From the NCBI GenBank assembly GCA_035515075.1, contig DATJBZ010000017.1, positions 1 to 64,000 on the forward strand: 64,000 bases of DNA, read 5' to 3'. Within the stretch, counting starts at the first letter, position 1. The number at the start of each line of letters is the position of its first letter. Positions 1-9,000 of this stretch are shown piece by piece. Under the pieces are notes generated by a model. That model had not been told where the DNA came from and ran no database searches. It saw nothing but the letters and a program-made list of their open reading frames with translations. Made by a program: the position numbers and the translations under genes. Source of the stretch: Moheibacter sp035515075 (lineage in GTDB: Bacteria; Bacteroidota; Bacteroidia; Flavobacteriales; Weeksellaceae).

Positions 1-90
1 GGAATAATGATCTGGATCGATAAGTACAATAATAGAAAACATCAAGGAACAGGTCAAAAACCTATTTCAAGATACCAAAAAGCAGCATAA
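1..90 (+). pseudogene. C-terminal end of a DDE (rve-type) transposase, cut by window edge
   Basis: The first 29 codons, open from base 1 to a TAA at 88-90, contain WIDKYNN followed by HQGTGQKP. This is the pattern found near the C-terminus of integrase-core transposases (IS481/IS3-like: W-x-x-YN-x-x-R-x-HQ). Only the tail is visible, so whether the full gene is intact lies outside the window. The family assignment rests on a short motif and could be another rve-type transposase. Confidence 0.5.
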
Positions 91-215
91 ATGTCAATTA
101 AGAAAAACTTATTACTGGTCTAAGAAATCGAGGTAGTATACACCAATATGTTTATACTTTAATAACCTGTACTTTACTAACAGTTTTTTCATACACTTCT
201 TTTATGGTAATCAGA

Positions 216-1028
216 TTATGGAATATCAAAATCATTATGAAATACATTTGTTAAAACATATTCTTCATCTTTTTTTTGATAGTACAATGTTTTTTGAGGA
301 ATATTGCGAAGCATCTCATAATACTGTATATGATGGGTTTTATTTATAATTAGCGACTTGTCTTCTAATTTCTCACAAATGCTTTTGTATTTTAATTCAA
401 AAAAATCATTGTTAATAGTTTCATCTTTACTCATCAAATAAATTGTCATATCGTGATATACATAATCTGTAATGCCGATAAAACTATTGCTACAAATAAT
501 CGGTTCCGCATACACTAATTTTATTGCAAAATCCTGCTGTGTGTTTTTTTGTATTTCAAGAGAAATTCCTTCAACTTCAGGCATAACCTTTTCTTTGATA
601 TATAGAGTATCTATAAATTTATTTATCTCGGTTTTTAAGTCATCTCTTTTTATTATCACATTTATCGGGTCATCTGAAAGAACAGAATTTCTCGATTTTA
701 CTTCCTTTGTTAGAATGGTTTCTTCTCTTATAAATTCTCTATTTTTCTTAGATGTACAACTATTGCCTAAAATCAGCATTGAGCATAAGAAAAGCGCCCG
801 TGTGATTTGAAATGACTGTAAAAAACTCGATAGCGCGGATTTAACTTCGTTCAGTTCGGCTTCGTCTCGGGTGCAATCTGTGCTTTTCAATATTTTCTTC
901 AAGTATTTATTCAAATCATTATAATTTCTGACAAAGCTAAAATAGTCCTTTTCTGCGTTATAAACGCATTGTATAATGATGACGCTCAAACGAGTGCCAG
1001 AGGGAACATTTGAAATACACTCCTGCAT
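216..1028 (-). CDS. Uncharacterised lipoprotein-like protein, start uncertain
   Basis: I do not recognise the family. The ORF is open from a TTG at 1055. The first ATG is at 1028 and a later one is at 779. A hydrophobic stretch ending in a lipobox (LILGNSC, followed by TSKK) lies near residues 90-100 of the long form. That placement is odd, because a lipoprotein signal should be at the N-terminus. No ATG, GTG or TTG sits just upstream of the hydrophobic run, so the 5' end may have been altered or fused to unrelated sequence. The part after the Cys is hydrophilic, Lys/Ile-rich and about 185 residues long. It lies outside the integrated element, between a transposase remnant and the left attachment site. 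Confidence 0.45.
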   Translation of the reverse strand: MQECISNVPSGTRLSVIIIQCVYNAEKDYFSFVRNYNDLNKYLKKILKSTDCTRDEAELNEVKSALSSFLQSFQITRALFLCSMLILGNSCTSKKNREFIREETILTKEVKSRNSVLSDDPINVIIKRDDLKTEINKFIDTLYIKEKVMPEVEGISLEIQKNTQQDFAIKLVYAEPIICSNSFIGITDYVYHDMTIYLMSKDETINNDFFELKYKSICEKLEDKSLIINKTHHIQYYEMLRNIPQKTLYYQKKDEEYVLTNVFHNDFDIP

Positions 1029-1115
1029 AAAATTACAGATTGACCTCGGGAACAAACTGAGTGAAATTGGATCAACACCACCCGCTGCTTGGATTGAGAG
1101 AAACTTAAAACATAA

Positions 1116-1153
1116 AAAAAGCTCTCGAAATCAAATGATTCAAAGAGCTTTTT
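1116..1153. terminator. Hairpin terminator next to the left attachment site
   Basis: AAAAAGCTCT at 1116-1125 pairs with AGAGCTTTTT at 1144-1153, with A- and T-runs on the two sides, so it can work in either direction. It abuts the left copy of the attachment core. It is probably the original terminator of the tRNA-Leu gene, displaced by integration. Confidence 0.6.
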
Positions 1154-1168
1154 GTACCCGAGGCCGGA
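1153..1168 (+). repeat. Left attachment site core (16-bp copy of tRNA-Leu 3' end)
   Basis: TGTACCCGAGGCCGGA occurs here and again at 27381-27396, where it forms the 3' end of tRNA-Leu. The two copies diverge immediately after GGA. This copy lacks the rest of the tRNA and sits 160 bp upstream of the integrase gene, as expected for the displaced core of a tRNA-targeting element. Confidence 0.85.
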
Positions 1169-1329
1169 GTTCTTAAATTTTTAAATGAATTTCATAAAAA
1201 TTAAATGCTTTAATATCAACAATAAAAGGATTTGTTTAATTTTATTAAAGATTTAAAAACGAATTAAAATTTATAAACCGTCCCTAAAAACGCCCCTTAT
1301 TTTATATTTTTTGATAGATTTGTATTGAT

Positions 1330-2565
1330 ATGCAAATTAAATATTATTTAAGAGAAGATATAATTAGTAAAGATGGGCTGTGTCCTATTCAATGTTCAGT
1401 GTATGTAAATGGCGAACGAATCAAATTCAACATACAAAAGGTTAGAAGCTCTAAGAAAAATTGGAACACAAAAAACCAAAGAATAAAGCCGAATTTAAAA
1501 AATGAAGATTATAATTTTCATTTAGAGTACAATCAAATTATTGACGATACAGACACAAAGTTAAAAAATATAAATCGTCATATTTTATTGAACAATCTCT
1601 CCCAAAATAAAGCCACAGTCCAGAAACTTCTAAAACAAAACAGTGAGCCAATTGTAGAACAAAACTTTTTTAAAACTTTTGAGCAATATATTGATTCTAT
1701 TAGGGCTATTTTTTCATATAACACACTCAGAACCTATAATACCACGTACAATTATTTAAAGGACTTTGAAAATTATAGAAAACAAAGTATAAATTTCGAG
1801 TCTATTGATGAATTGTTTTATGATGAACTAATTTCTTATTCATTTAGTGTTCGAGGAGCTTCAAACAACTATGCTTCTAAAGTAATTACTCAACTAAAAA
1901 CATTCTTGAGATGGTCATTTGATAGGGGATATAGTACAAATCGAAAATTTGAAAAATTTAAAAGCTTTGACCACGAAAAGGAAGTTATCTATTTAACCAA
2001 ACATGAACTACTCACACTATATAATCACGAATTTAATAATAAAAGATTAGAACACGTTCGGGACACGTATTGCTTTGGGTGCTTTACCGGATTAAGATTT
2101 TCAGATATATATCAATTGAAGCCTTCTCATATTTTTGAGGATAGCATCAAACTCAATATCAAGAAAACAAAAACTATTGACCACGAAATTCCTTTAAACA
2201 AGTTTGCAAAAGAAATCTTGAATAAATACAAAAACACTATCTACGAACCCTTGCCAGTTATTTCTGGACAGAAATTCAATGAATACATTAAAGAATGTTG
2301 CAAAGAAACTGAAATAAACACTCCTACAACTGTTTCACGATTTAGCGGAAATAAAAGAGTTGATAAAACAGTTCCTAAGTACCAACTCATCACAAGCCAT
2401 ACAGCTCGTAAGACTTTCGTAACCAATTCTCTGATTTTGGGAATGAAAGAAATGATTGTGCGGAATATAACCGGACACAAAAAGGAATCGACTTTTAAGC
2501 GATATGTAAAAATAGCTGAAGACTTTAAACAAAAAGAAATGCAGGAAACATGGGACAAGATTTAA
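1330..2565 (+). CDS. Tyrosine recombinase/integrase of the element
   Basis: This is a 411-residue site-specific recombinase of the Bacteroidota type. An arm-type DNA-binding domain occupies about residues 1-100, a SAM-like core-binding domain about 112-210, and the catalytic domain about 220-405. Catalytic residues are visible: R256 (TGLRFSD), H357 and R360 (HTAR), H383 (GHK) and nucleophile Y392 (KRYVKIA). It catalyses insertion and excision at the 3' end of tRNA-Leu. It lies 160 bp inside the left attachment core and reads into the element, overlapping the next gene by 16 nt. A TAGATTTG -7-like box (1315-1322) lies just 8 bp before the ATG, which would give a nearly leaderless mRNA, but I see no matching -33 box. 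Confidence 0.95.
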   Translation: MQIKYYLREDIISKDGLCPIQCSVYVNGERIKFNIQKVRSSKKNWNTKNQRIKPNLKNEDYNFHLEYNQIIDDTDTKLKNINRHILLNNLSQNKATVQKLLKQNSEPIVEQNFFKTFEQYIDSIRAIFSYNTLRTYNTTYNYLKDFENYRKQSINFESIDELFYDELISYSFSVRGASNNYASKVITQLKTFLRWSFDRGYSTNRKFEKFKSFDHEKEVIYLTKHELLTLYNHEFNNKRLEHVRDTYCFGCFTGLRFSDIYQLKPSHIFEDSIKLNIKKTKTIDHEIPLNKFAKEILNKYKNTIYEPLPVISGQKFNEYIKECCKETEINTPTTVSRFSGNKRVDKTVPKYQLITSHTARKTFVTNSLILGMKEMIVRNITGHKKESTFKRYVKIAEDFKQKEMQETWDKI

Positions 2566-3533
2566 ACCAAGCAAATAATTTGAAGAGTGTAGATAATCCA
2601 TTCGATGTTTATTTATGTCTTTTCAAATGTAATTTAACGATTCCTGAATCCAATGTTGCTATAAATTTTAATGAGAATGACAATATAAAGGAACTATGCA
2701 CAAGATTTAGTGGGAATGAATTTAAAAAAGCACTCACTATAGATAATGTTTATAGAATCAAGCATTTATCATTTTTAGAATATAGTCACTTTTTATATCA
2801 CGTTATTGTTACTTCAAATAATTTTGAAAGTACTGCCAATCAAATTTTCAATTCAAAAGGTTATGAATTCACAAACTATATTGATAATTTTTTAGGTTTT
2901 GACCAAATCGATGTAATCGAACCTGTATTTGATTCATTACTAAATGAAAACGGTTGGCAATTTGAATATGGCTCAAAGGCTTGGCTCCCCGTTTATGATG
3001 ATACTATACTTCATTTGAACATTAATAATAATTTCGAGTTTGACAAGAAGACTACAGCATACTTAGTTTCTTTATTATCTGAGATTGAAATCAGAATTCT
3101 TCAAATAATTAATGATGACTGTGTGCATCATGATATTAAAATTGAAGACTCGATTAATAATCACAAATGGCTTATTTTGTATGCTTTAGCAAGCGTAAGA
3201 AGTAGCTTAGAATTAGAATTAAATATTTACAAAGGATCAACTAGTCATTTCGCACTCAACAAATTAGAAGAAATTACCCTTTTATTTGACACTTATTTCA
3301 GAGAAATCACAAACACACATCCTAAAAATCTAGCGATTGATTTCGTAAAATTTTTAACTGGAGAAAACAACTGCGAAGAAGGTTGGAGAACTTATCTGGA
3401 AAAAATACTTGATAAAAATTTAGATAATTATAGCGTAAAAGACAGACAAATAGGAATTAGCCGAATATTTTTCTTTCTATATGAAATGAAATGGTTTTTG
3501 ATGCATTATCAAAAACCATTTCATTTCATATAG
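2550..3533 (+). CDS. Uncharacterised protein downstream of integrase, C-terminus encoded in a palindrome
   Basis: I do not recognise this 327-residue protein. It is acidic and hydrophilic, with no signal peptide or membrane segment. It overlaps the integrase by 16 nt, so the two are probably co-translated. Its last 20 codons and stop fall inside a perfect 30-bp inverted repeat (3473-3537). The present C-terminus may therefore be the product of a fold-back rearrangement, and the native protein may once have been longer. RteC, the regulator found near the start of some Bacteroidota elements, was considered but no diagnostic motif is convincing. Confidence 0.7.
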   Translation: MGQDLNQANNLKSVDNPFDVYLCLFKCNLTIPESNVAINFNENDNIKELCTRFSGNEFKKALTIDNVYRIKHLSFLEYSHFLYHVIVTSNNFESTANQIFNSKGYEFTNYIDNFLGFDQIDVIEPVFDSLLNENGWQFEYGSKAWLPVYDDTILHLNINNNFEFDKKTTAYLVSLLSEIEIRILQIINDDCVHHDIKIEDSINNHKWLILYALASVRSSLELELNIYKGSTSHFALNKLEEITLLFDTYFREITNTHPKNLAIDFVKFLTGENNCEEGWRTYLEKILDKNLDNYSVKDRQIGISRIFFFLYEMKWFLMHYQKPFHFI

Positions 3534-3537
3534 AAAG
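3473..3537. repeat. Perfect 30-bp inverted repeat with 5-nt loop
   Basis: The arms 3473-3502 and 3508-3537 are exact reverse complements around the loop GCATT. The right arm holds the stop codon of the preceding gene, and the next ATG is 3 nt beyond it. There is no T-run after the stem, so it is not a typical terminator. A palindrome this perfect suggests a recent fold-back duplication, or a structure selected for mRNA or DNA hairpin formation. Confidence 0.9.
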
Positions 3538-3539
3538 GT

Positions 3540-3749
3540 ATGGAATTTAGTGAAACCATCGAAAAAATATTTAGAAATAGAGGAATTAAAGGATTTTCGG
3601 AGTCCAATATCAGAAATCATCATCTAAATGATCAATTAAGCAAATCATCTAAAAAAGATAAAATACAATTGACTTCCAATGATAAAAACGCTAGCTTTCA
3701 TTGCTTCAAAGAAACGAACAAAGTCATAGAACAGCTGTACAAATCTTAA
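3540..3749 (+). CDS. Small uncharacterised protein
   Basis: A 69-residue Lys/Asn/Ser-rich ORF starts 3 nt after the 30-bp palindrome. It has no recognisable domain. It could be a real small gene, or the severed C-terminal part of the preceding protein. Both share the strand and lie between the integrase and the excisionase-like gene. Confidence 0.4.
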   Translation: MEFSETIEKIFRNRGIKGFSESNIRNHHLNDQLSKSSKKDKIQLTSNDKNASFHCFKETNKVIEQLYKS

Positions 3750-3752
3750 GTA

Positions 3753-3793
3753 TTGCGGTGAATTTCCTAAAATCCGCAGCTAAACCACCGCAA
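3753..3793. repeat. Inverted repeat TTGCGGTG / CACCGCAA
   Basis: TTGCGGTG at 3753-3760 and CACCGCAA at 3786-3793 form an 8-bp stem around a 25-nt loop. The same motif forms a longer inverted repeat at 25704-25749, near the other end of the element. It lies between the early genes and the excisionase-like and Rep genes. It may be a terminator or a protein-binding or replication site. Confidence 0.45.
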
Positions 3794-3862
3794 AATAATT
3801 TTAATCCACTTTAGACATTTGTTGTATTGAATTAAAGTTTAACCCCTTCTAATTTTATACAA

Positions 3863-4150
3863 ATGTCAACTTTACTTTACACACATTCAAAAGATGACTT
3901 GGAACGTATTGTTCGAAAGGTCATAAACGAAATCCGTAAAACAGAACTCACATCCGACACAGTTACTCCAGAAGAAGATAGACTATCCCAAAAAGAAGCT
4001 GCAGCATTTTTAGGCGTTAGTGTTGTGACGCTAATTTCATGGGTAAAGAAAGGAATTATACCACGTTATCAGATTGCCCAATCCATTTTCTATTCGAAAA
4101 AGGAGTTACTTGAAATTGCTCGAAAAAATAAGAATCTCGTAAAAGCATAA
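3863..4150 (+). CDS. Excisionase-like helix-turn-helix DNA-binding protein
   Basis: This 95-residue protein has an HTH_17/MerR-like winged helix in its second half (about 42-88): LSQKEAAAFLGVS, then TLISWVKKG and IPRYQI. Such small proteins in Bacteroidota mobile elements act as excisionases or as regulators of excision and replication. The N-terminal 40 residues look helical and may dimerise. It ends 2 nt before the replication initiator, which fits a two-gene operon. Confidence 0.8.
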   Translation: MSTLLYTHSKDDLERIVRKVINEIRKTELTSDTVTPEEDRLSQKEAAAFLGVSVVTLISWVKKGIIPRYQIAQSIFYSKKELLEIARKNKNLVKA

Positions 4151-4152
4151 GC

Positions 4153-5133
4153 ATGGAATCTTATGAAATCAGTAATTGGATTAAACAACCCAATCGCATT
4201 ACCTATGCACGATATGAATTCAATGAGATTCAGGAAAACATTCTGACTTTGATAATGGGAGAACTTCAACCTTACTTAACGGAAGAAAAAATCATCAGCA
4301 AAGACTTATTTGAAACACCCTTTGTAACGATTGACTTAACCAAACTCTCCGATAAAAGAAACAATTATACTTACATCAAGAAACAAGCGTTTAAAATGAA
4401 ATTCATCGAAATCAATTACACTTGGTTTGATGAAGTATCAAATAATTTGAAAGAACGTTCTGCAATGGTTCTTACCACGATGGACTATACGCCAAGAATT
4501 AAAAAATTGGACATTTACCTGAACCCTCATGTTGTTCCCTATTTGGTTTACATTGGAACTTGCTCAAAAGGAAAATATACCCAATACAACCAAAAAATTG
4601 CAATTGATTTACGAGGATATTTGGCAAAAAGGATTTATAAATTCCTATCAAGTTGGAAACTACGTGGAGCAACTAAAATTTCAATATTAGAATTCAAACA
4701 AATACTTTTCATTGAAAACAAATACAACCAGCTTTCCGAATTACGTCGGTTACTAAATACAACAAGAAATAAATTACAGAAAGATGCTGACTTAAGTTTT
4801 GAATTTTCTTTTGAAAAACGAGAATCAATTAACGAAAGCTACATCACTTTTCTGATTTTCCCCAAGGCAACTCATCCACTTTCAACAAAAATCCAAATCG
4901 AGCGACATAACCAATTTTCAACTGTTTACAACGTCCTTTCACATTGGTTTTCAAATTCTGAATCAGATTTTGCCTTATCAATCACCCATAAGATTATGGA
5001 AAATGAAAAGTTGACTCCAGCCTACTATCGGCTCAAAAATATGTACAAACAATACCGGAAAAAAGACAAATCATTTCAAGACTGTAGGAACAACATATTA
5101 ACGAATTGCTTGAAAGATTGGGGCATAAAATAA
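4153..5133 (+). CDS. Replication initiation protein (Rep_3 / RepB-like)
   Basis: This 326-residue protein has the two winged-helix layout of plasmid Rep_3 initiators. The N-terminal part contains ARYEFNEIQENIL, and the middle has KRIYKFLSSWK followed by a helix with LSELRRLLN. It would bind origin repeats and let the excised circle replicate. In Bacteroidota, integrative elements with an integrase and a Rep of this kind are known. The origin is probably close by (3750-3860 or downstream), but I see no clear iterons. Confidence 0.8.
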   Translation: MESYEISNWIKQPNRITYARYEFNEIQENILTLIMGELQPYLTEEKIISKDLFETPFVTIDLTKLSDKRNNYTYIKKQAFKMKFIEINYTWFDEVSNNLKERSAMVLTTMDYTPRIKKLDIYLNPHVVPYLVYIGTCSKGKYTQYNQKIAIDLRGYLAKRIYKFLSSWKLRGATKISILEFKQILFIENKYNQLSELRRLLNTTRNKLQKDADLSFEFSFEKRESINESYITFLIFPKATHPLSTKIQIERHNQFSTVYNVLSHWFSNSESDFALSITHKIMENEKLTPAYYRLKNMYKQYRKKDKSFQDCRNNILTNCLKDWGIK

Positions 5134-5136
5134 CTA

Positions 5137-5373
5137 ATGATGAATGGTTCTGAAATGATAAAATCAAAAGAAATGATATGCATTGTCAAAGTTGGCGGAA
5201 CTCCACTTGGCGGTGGTTCTTTCAAAAAATGGCATGTAAATAACTTGAAAAAATTCATTGATTTCCTCAATCGAGAGTATCCTAATTGGCGATATTTCAA
5301 TGTTTACGATAAAAAGTCGAAAGTACAGATTGGGAGTTGTTCTTCTCAAAACTGTATTGAAGCCAAAAATTAA
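5137..5373 (+). CDS. Small uncharacterised protein following Rep
   Basis: This 78-residue protein begins 3 nt after the Rep stop (a second ATG is at 5140). It contains a Gly-rich stretch (GGTPLGGGSF) followed by a helix with aromatic residues. No family is recognised. Its position suggests co-expression with the initiator. It converges on the defence genes, with 18 nt between stops. Confidence 0.5.
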   Translation: MMNGSEMIKSKEMICIVKVGGTPLGGGSFKKWHVNNLKKFIDFLNREYPNWRYFNVYDKKSKVQIGSCSSQNCIEAKN

Positions 5374-5391
5374 AAATCCCGATAAATTAAT

Positions 5392-6096
5392 CTAACTTAA
5401 ATCTTTCTCCAATTTTAATTTTAACTTTTCCCACTCCGGCATCAATCCATTTAACATACTATAAAAAGCTTTTGAATGATTAGCATGCTTTAAATGACAC
5501 AACTCGTGTAATAACACATATTCTATACAAGATTTACTTGCTTTAATCAATTCAGTATTTAAAAGAATATTCCCATTTGTGGAGCAACTTCCCCATCTTT
5601 TGGTTAGAAAACGATGTTTTAGGCTGATTTCATAGTTTTTAAACTGAGAAAATTCTTCTAAAATCTTTTCTAATATTTCATTAAAAATTATCGATGCTCT
5701 ATTTGAATAGAACTTTCTTAATTGCTTTTCTACATCTGCCTCATTTTTGGCATTGACTACCAATAGTCCTTTTGAAAACGAAACTCCCGTCTTATGATGT
5801 ACATTATCTTCTACTTGTAATTTATACTGTCTTCCCAGATAGCGGTGCGTTTCTCCTGAAACGTACAGTCTTTTTGTTGTATACGGTTTGTATAATTCGA
5901 ACGATTTTTGCTGATCTATAATCCATTTCGATTTTGTTTTCACCTTACTCAATATGAGACTAATCTCCGTCTCAAGAGGTGCAGTAATTTCAACATTTCC
6001 TTCCGGAAACACTCTTAAATCAATTGTTTTGCGATTGGAGTATTTTACATCAGCTTCGATGGTTTTCTTACCATACTTATACATTATCTGCTCCAT
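5392..6096 (-). CDS. YgjP-like zinc metallopeptidase (DUF45) linked to type I restriction
   Basis: This is a 234-residue YgjP/DUF45 metallopeptidase. Zinc site: HELCH at 197-201 with a third His at 204 or 207. The family motif RWGSC is at 167-171. Genes of this family often sit beside hsdR in type I restriction-modification loci, and the role there is not settled. The start overlaps the hsdR stop (TAATG), so translation is probably coupled. It is the last gene of the minus-strand defence operon. Confidence 0.85.
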   Translation of the reverse strand: MEQIMYKYGKKTIEADVKYSNRKTIDLRVFPEGNVEITAPLETEISLILSKVKTKSKWIIDQQKSFELYKPYTTKRLYVSGETHRYLGRQYKLQVEDNVHHKTGVSFSKGLLVVNAKNEADVEKQLRKFYSNRASIIFNEILEKILEEFSQFKNYEISLKHRFLTKRWGSCSTNGNILLNTELIKASKSCIEYVLLHELCHLKHANHSKAFYSMLNGLMPEWEKLKLKLEKDLS

Positions 6097-9000
6097 TAAT
6101 CAATTTGCTTTTTCGCAATTTTTAAAATTTCTTCAATGAAAACATCAAGCAGATCAAACGGAATCTGTTGTGACAGTTCCAATGAAACTGAATAAAAGTA
6201 ATCATCTAACTCCCCACTGATTTGCTTTTCCAAATCCTTATTTTTTTTCCAATCGATGATTGGTTTTTCTCCATCGAAAATATTCTGAAATAAAATATTT
6301 TTTACCTCTTTAGCAATCTGTGCATTGTTGTTCTTTTCAATTAAAAAATTGGATAGCTGATCATTGATCTGGTTGTAAAAGGCTATGCCAATTTTATCTC
6401 CAACCAATATTTCCGGCACGTCATCTTGCTTTCCTGTTAAAAAGATATTTTCAATTTCACGGATTTTATTGAGATATTCAGTTTCATCTATTCTACTTTG
6501 TTTATAATCGGCGATGGTTTGTTTAATTAGCTCAGATAATTTTCTATAGAAAATAGGATCTTCATCCATTTTGATGGAGATTCCTTTGGAAGTCCTTGAT
6601 GCAATATGGTCTGCTTTTGCTGCTTTTCCCGTCAATTTTTCTACTTCTTCATCTCTTTGTTGTTTGTTGAAAATATCAATGGGTTGCGTGATTTTTAAAA
6701 CTTCGCCATCTGTGGTGATGTGTTTGTCAATCAATTTTTGAACTTGTGGTTCGTATTCTTTGAAATCAATATCATCAAAATACCTGCGCTTAACATCTAT
6801 TCTTAATTGTGTAAAAAATTTAATGTCTTTCTTGTATTTTTCAATGACTTCATCGTTTTTCACGTCATTGAATTCTATGGTTGCCATTGCTAATCCAAAT
6901 AGCCTAACCAATTTTGATAGTTTTTCGTAGAACAAATGGCGTTGCTGGTCGTCTCCAAGATGTACAGCGTATGCTTCTGTATCGTATTTATTCTTGATAG
7001 CGGAAAAAATATCCCAAACTTCGGAATGCGATTGAGGCAAATCTTTTATAACGTCTTTGACATTGGTTACAGAGCCCTTTAAATCTTGGGCATTAAATTC
7101 ATCACTCCCAGAATAGATTTCTATCGCTTTGTCTAAATTCTCTAGGTTGCCATAATAATCGATAATTAAACCATAATCTTTCCCTTCCGCCACTCTGTTT
7201 ACACGAGCAATTGCTTGTAACAAAGTATGCTCTTTTAAACTTCGAGTTAAATACAATACCCGATTTTTTGGAGCATCAAAGCCCGTTAGAAGTTTATCTA
7301 CTACAATAATAATTTCAGGTTCATCTTGCTTTTTAAATGCGTTGATAATGGACTTTTCATACTTTTCTTGCGTACCGTATTTATCCATCATCGCTTTGTG
7401 AAATGACAACACTAAATTTTCATTTTCTTCGAATGCATCTTCGTGATTTTCTCTAATATCAGGTGCAGAAATCACTACGTCGGAAGTTACTTTTCCGATT
7501 TCATTCAAATATTTTCGATATAAAATGGCAGTGGTTTTATTGGGAGCAACCAATTGAGCTTTAAACCCTGTTCCCTGTATAAAATCCACAAAATGTTCTG
7601 TAATATCCCAAGCTCTATCATAAATTACCTGATCGGCTTTATTGATAGCGTTTTTACTGCTGTATTTTCTTTTTAATCCCGCTTTCCCATACTTGGTCAG
7701 GGGTTCAGAAACTTTATCAAAAAAGCTATCCAATGGTTTTTCGTTTACACTAATAGAATTGTGTCTTCCTTCATATAATAAAGGTACAACTGCACCATCA
7801 TCTACGGCATCTTTAATCGTATATTCATCAATAATACCTCCGAATTTATCAGCTGTATTTTTTTCCGATTTCATAAGCGGAGTACCCGTGAAAGCAATAA
7901 AACAACCATTAGGAAAAGTTTTTTGCATTTTCACATTGAATGTTTTATACTGACTTCGGTGACCTTCATCAATTAAAATAAAGATTTCCGACGAGCTAAA
8001 TCCATCAGGCTCTTGATTAACTGCCGCCTTAAATTTGTTGATAATTGTAGTGATTACTGCATCTGAATTACTTTTTAGCAACTCAATCAAATGCTTTCCT
8101 GTAGCAGCTTCTTCAACCGGAATATTGCACTTCTGAAAAGTTTCGGTAATTTGAGAATTGAGATCAATACGGTCTGTAACCAAAATAATTTTAGGGTTTT
8201 TGATCTTTTTGCTTAGCGCAATTTGCTCAGCCAACATCACCATCGTTAATGATTTTCCGCTCCCTTGTGTATGCCAAATAACACCTCCTTTTCGTCTTCC
8301 GGAATGGTCTATTTTTTCAATTCGTTGGATGGTTTTCGTGATTCCAAAATACTGTTGGTATCGCGTGATTTTTTTTATGCCTTCGTCAAACAGAACAAAG
8401 CGAAACATCAATTCCAATAAGCGGTTCGGGCTACAAATGCTATACAACAACCTGTCTTGTTCCGTTACAGCAACTTCTAATTTTCCTAATTCTGTAAAGT
8501 ATTTTATGGTAGATCCATACCTCGATTTAAAAACTTTGGTATGGATATCTTTGGGTAATTCTGCTTGCTTTAAATCAAATAGGTCTTGTTGAAATGAAAT
8601 TTCATCTTTACTTGTGGTGAATTTTTCTTTCCATACCGACCAAAACTTAATTGGCGTAGCGGTTGTCGCATATTTTGCCTCACTTACCGCAAGTGATAAT
8701 AAGATATTTGAATACAGATATAAATCACGAATCCCGTCTTCTTGCTGATTACGTAAATGCTGTGAAATCCCTTCTTCTATAGGAGATTTATTGGCATTGG
8801 ATTTACATTCTATCACCACCATCGGAATCCCATTAACAAACAAAACAATATCCGGACGATAGGTGTCGGAACGATTAGAACGTGTTACGGAGAATTCTTC
8901 CGATACATGAAAAATATTGTTTTCAGGAGTTTCCCAATCGATGTATTTGAAAGAAAAACTTTTGCGATCCCCATTAATGGTTTGTTCAAATGATTTCCCT

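Noticed and set aside
976..1176. Short ORF across the left attachment site
   Set aside because: Its end is a translation of the tRNA-Leu 3' fragment and it lies antisense to another ORF; no start signal or family.
2550..3533. RteC-like regulator
   Set aside because: Position beside the integrase suggested it, but I could not find a convincing RteC pattern.
3473..3537. Rho-independent terminator
   Set aside because: The stem is perfect, but AT-rich, contains the stop codon and has no T-run after it.
7642..7953. Plus-strand ORFs inside hsdR and other long genes
   Set aside because: They lie antisense to well-supported genes, lack family signatures and have the composition expected of shadow frames.
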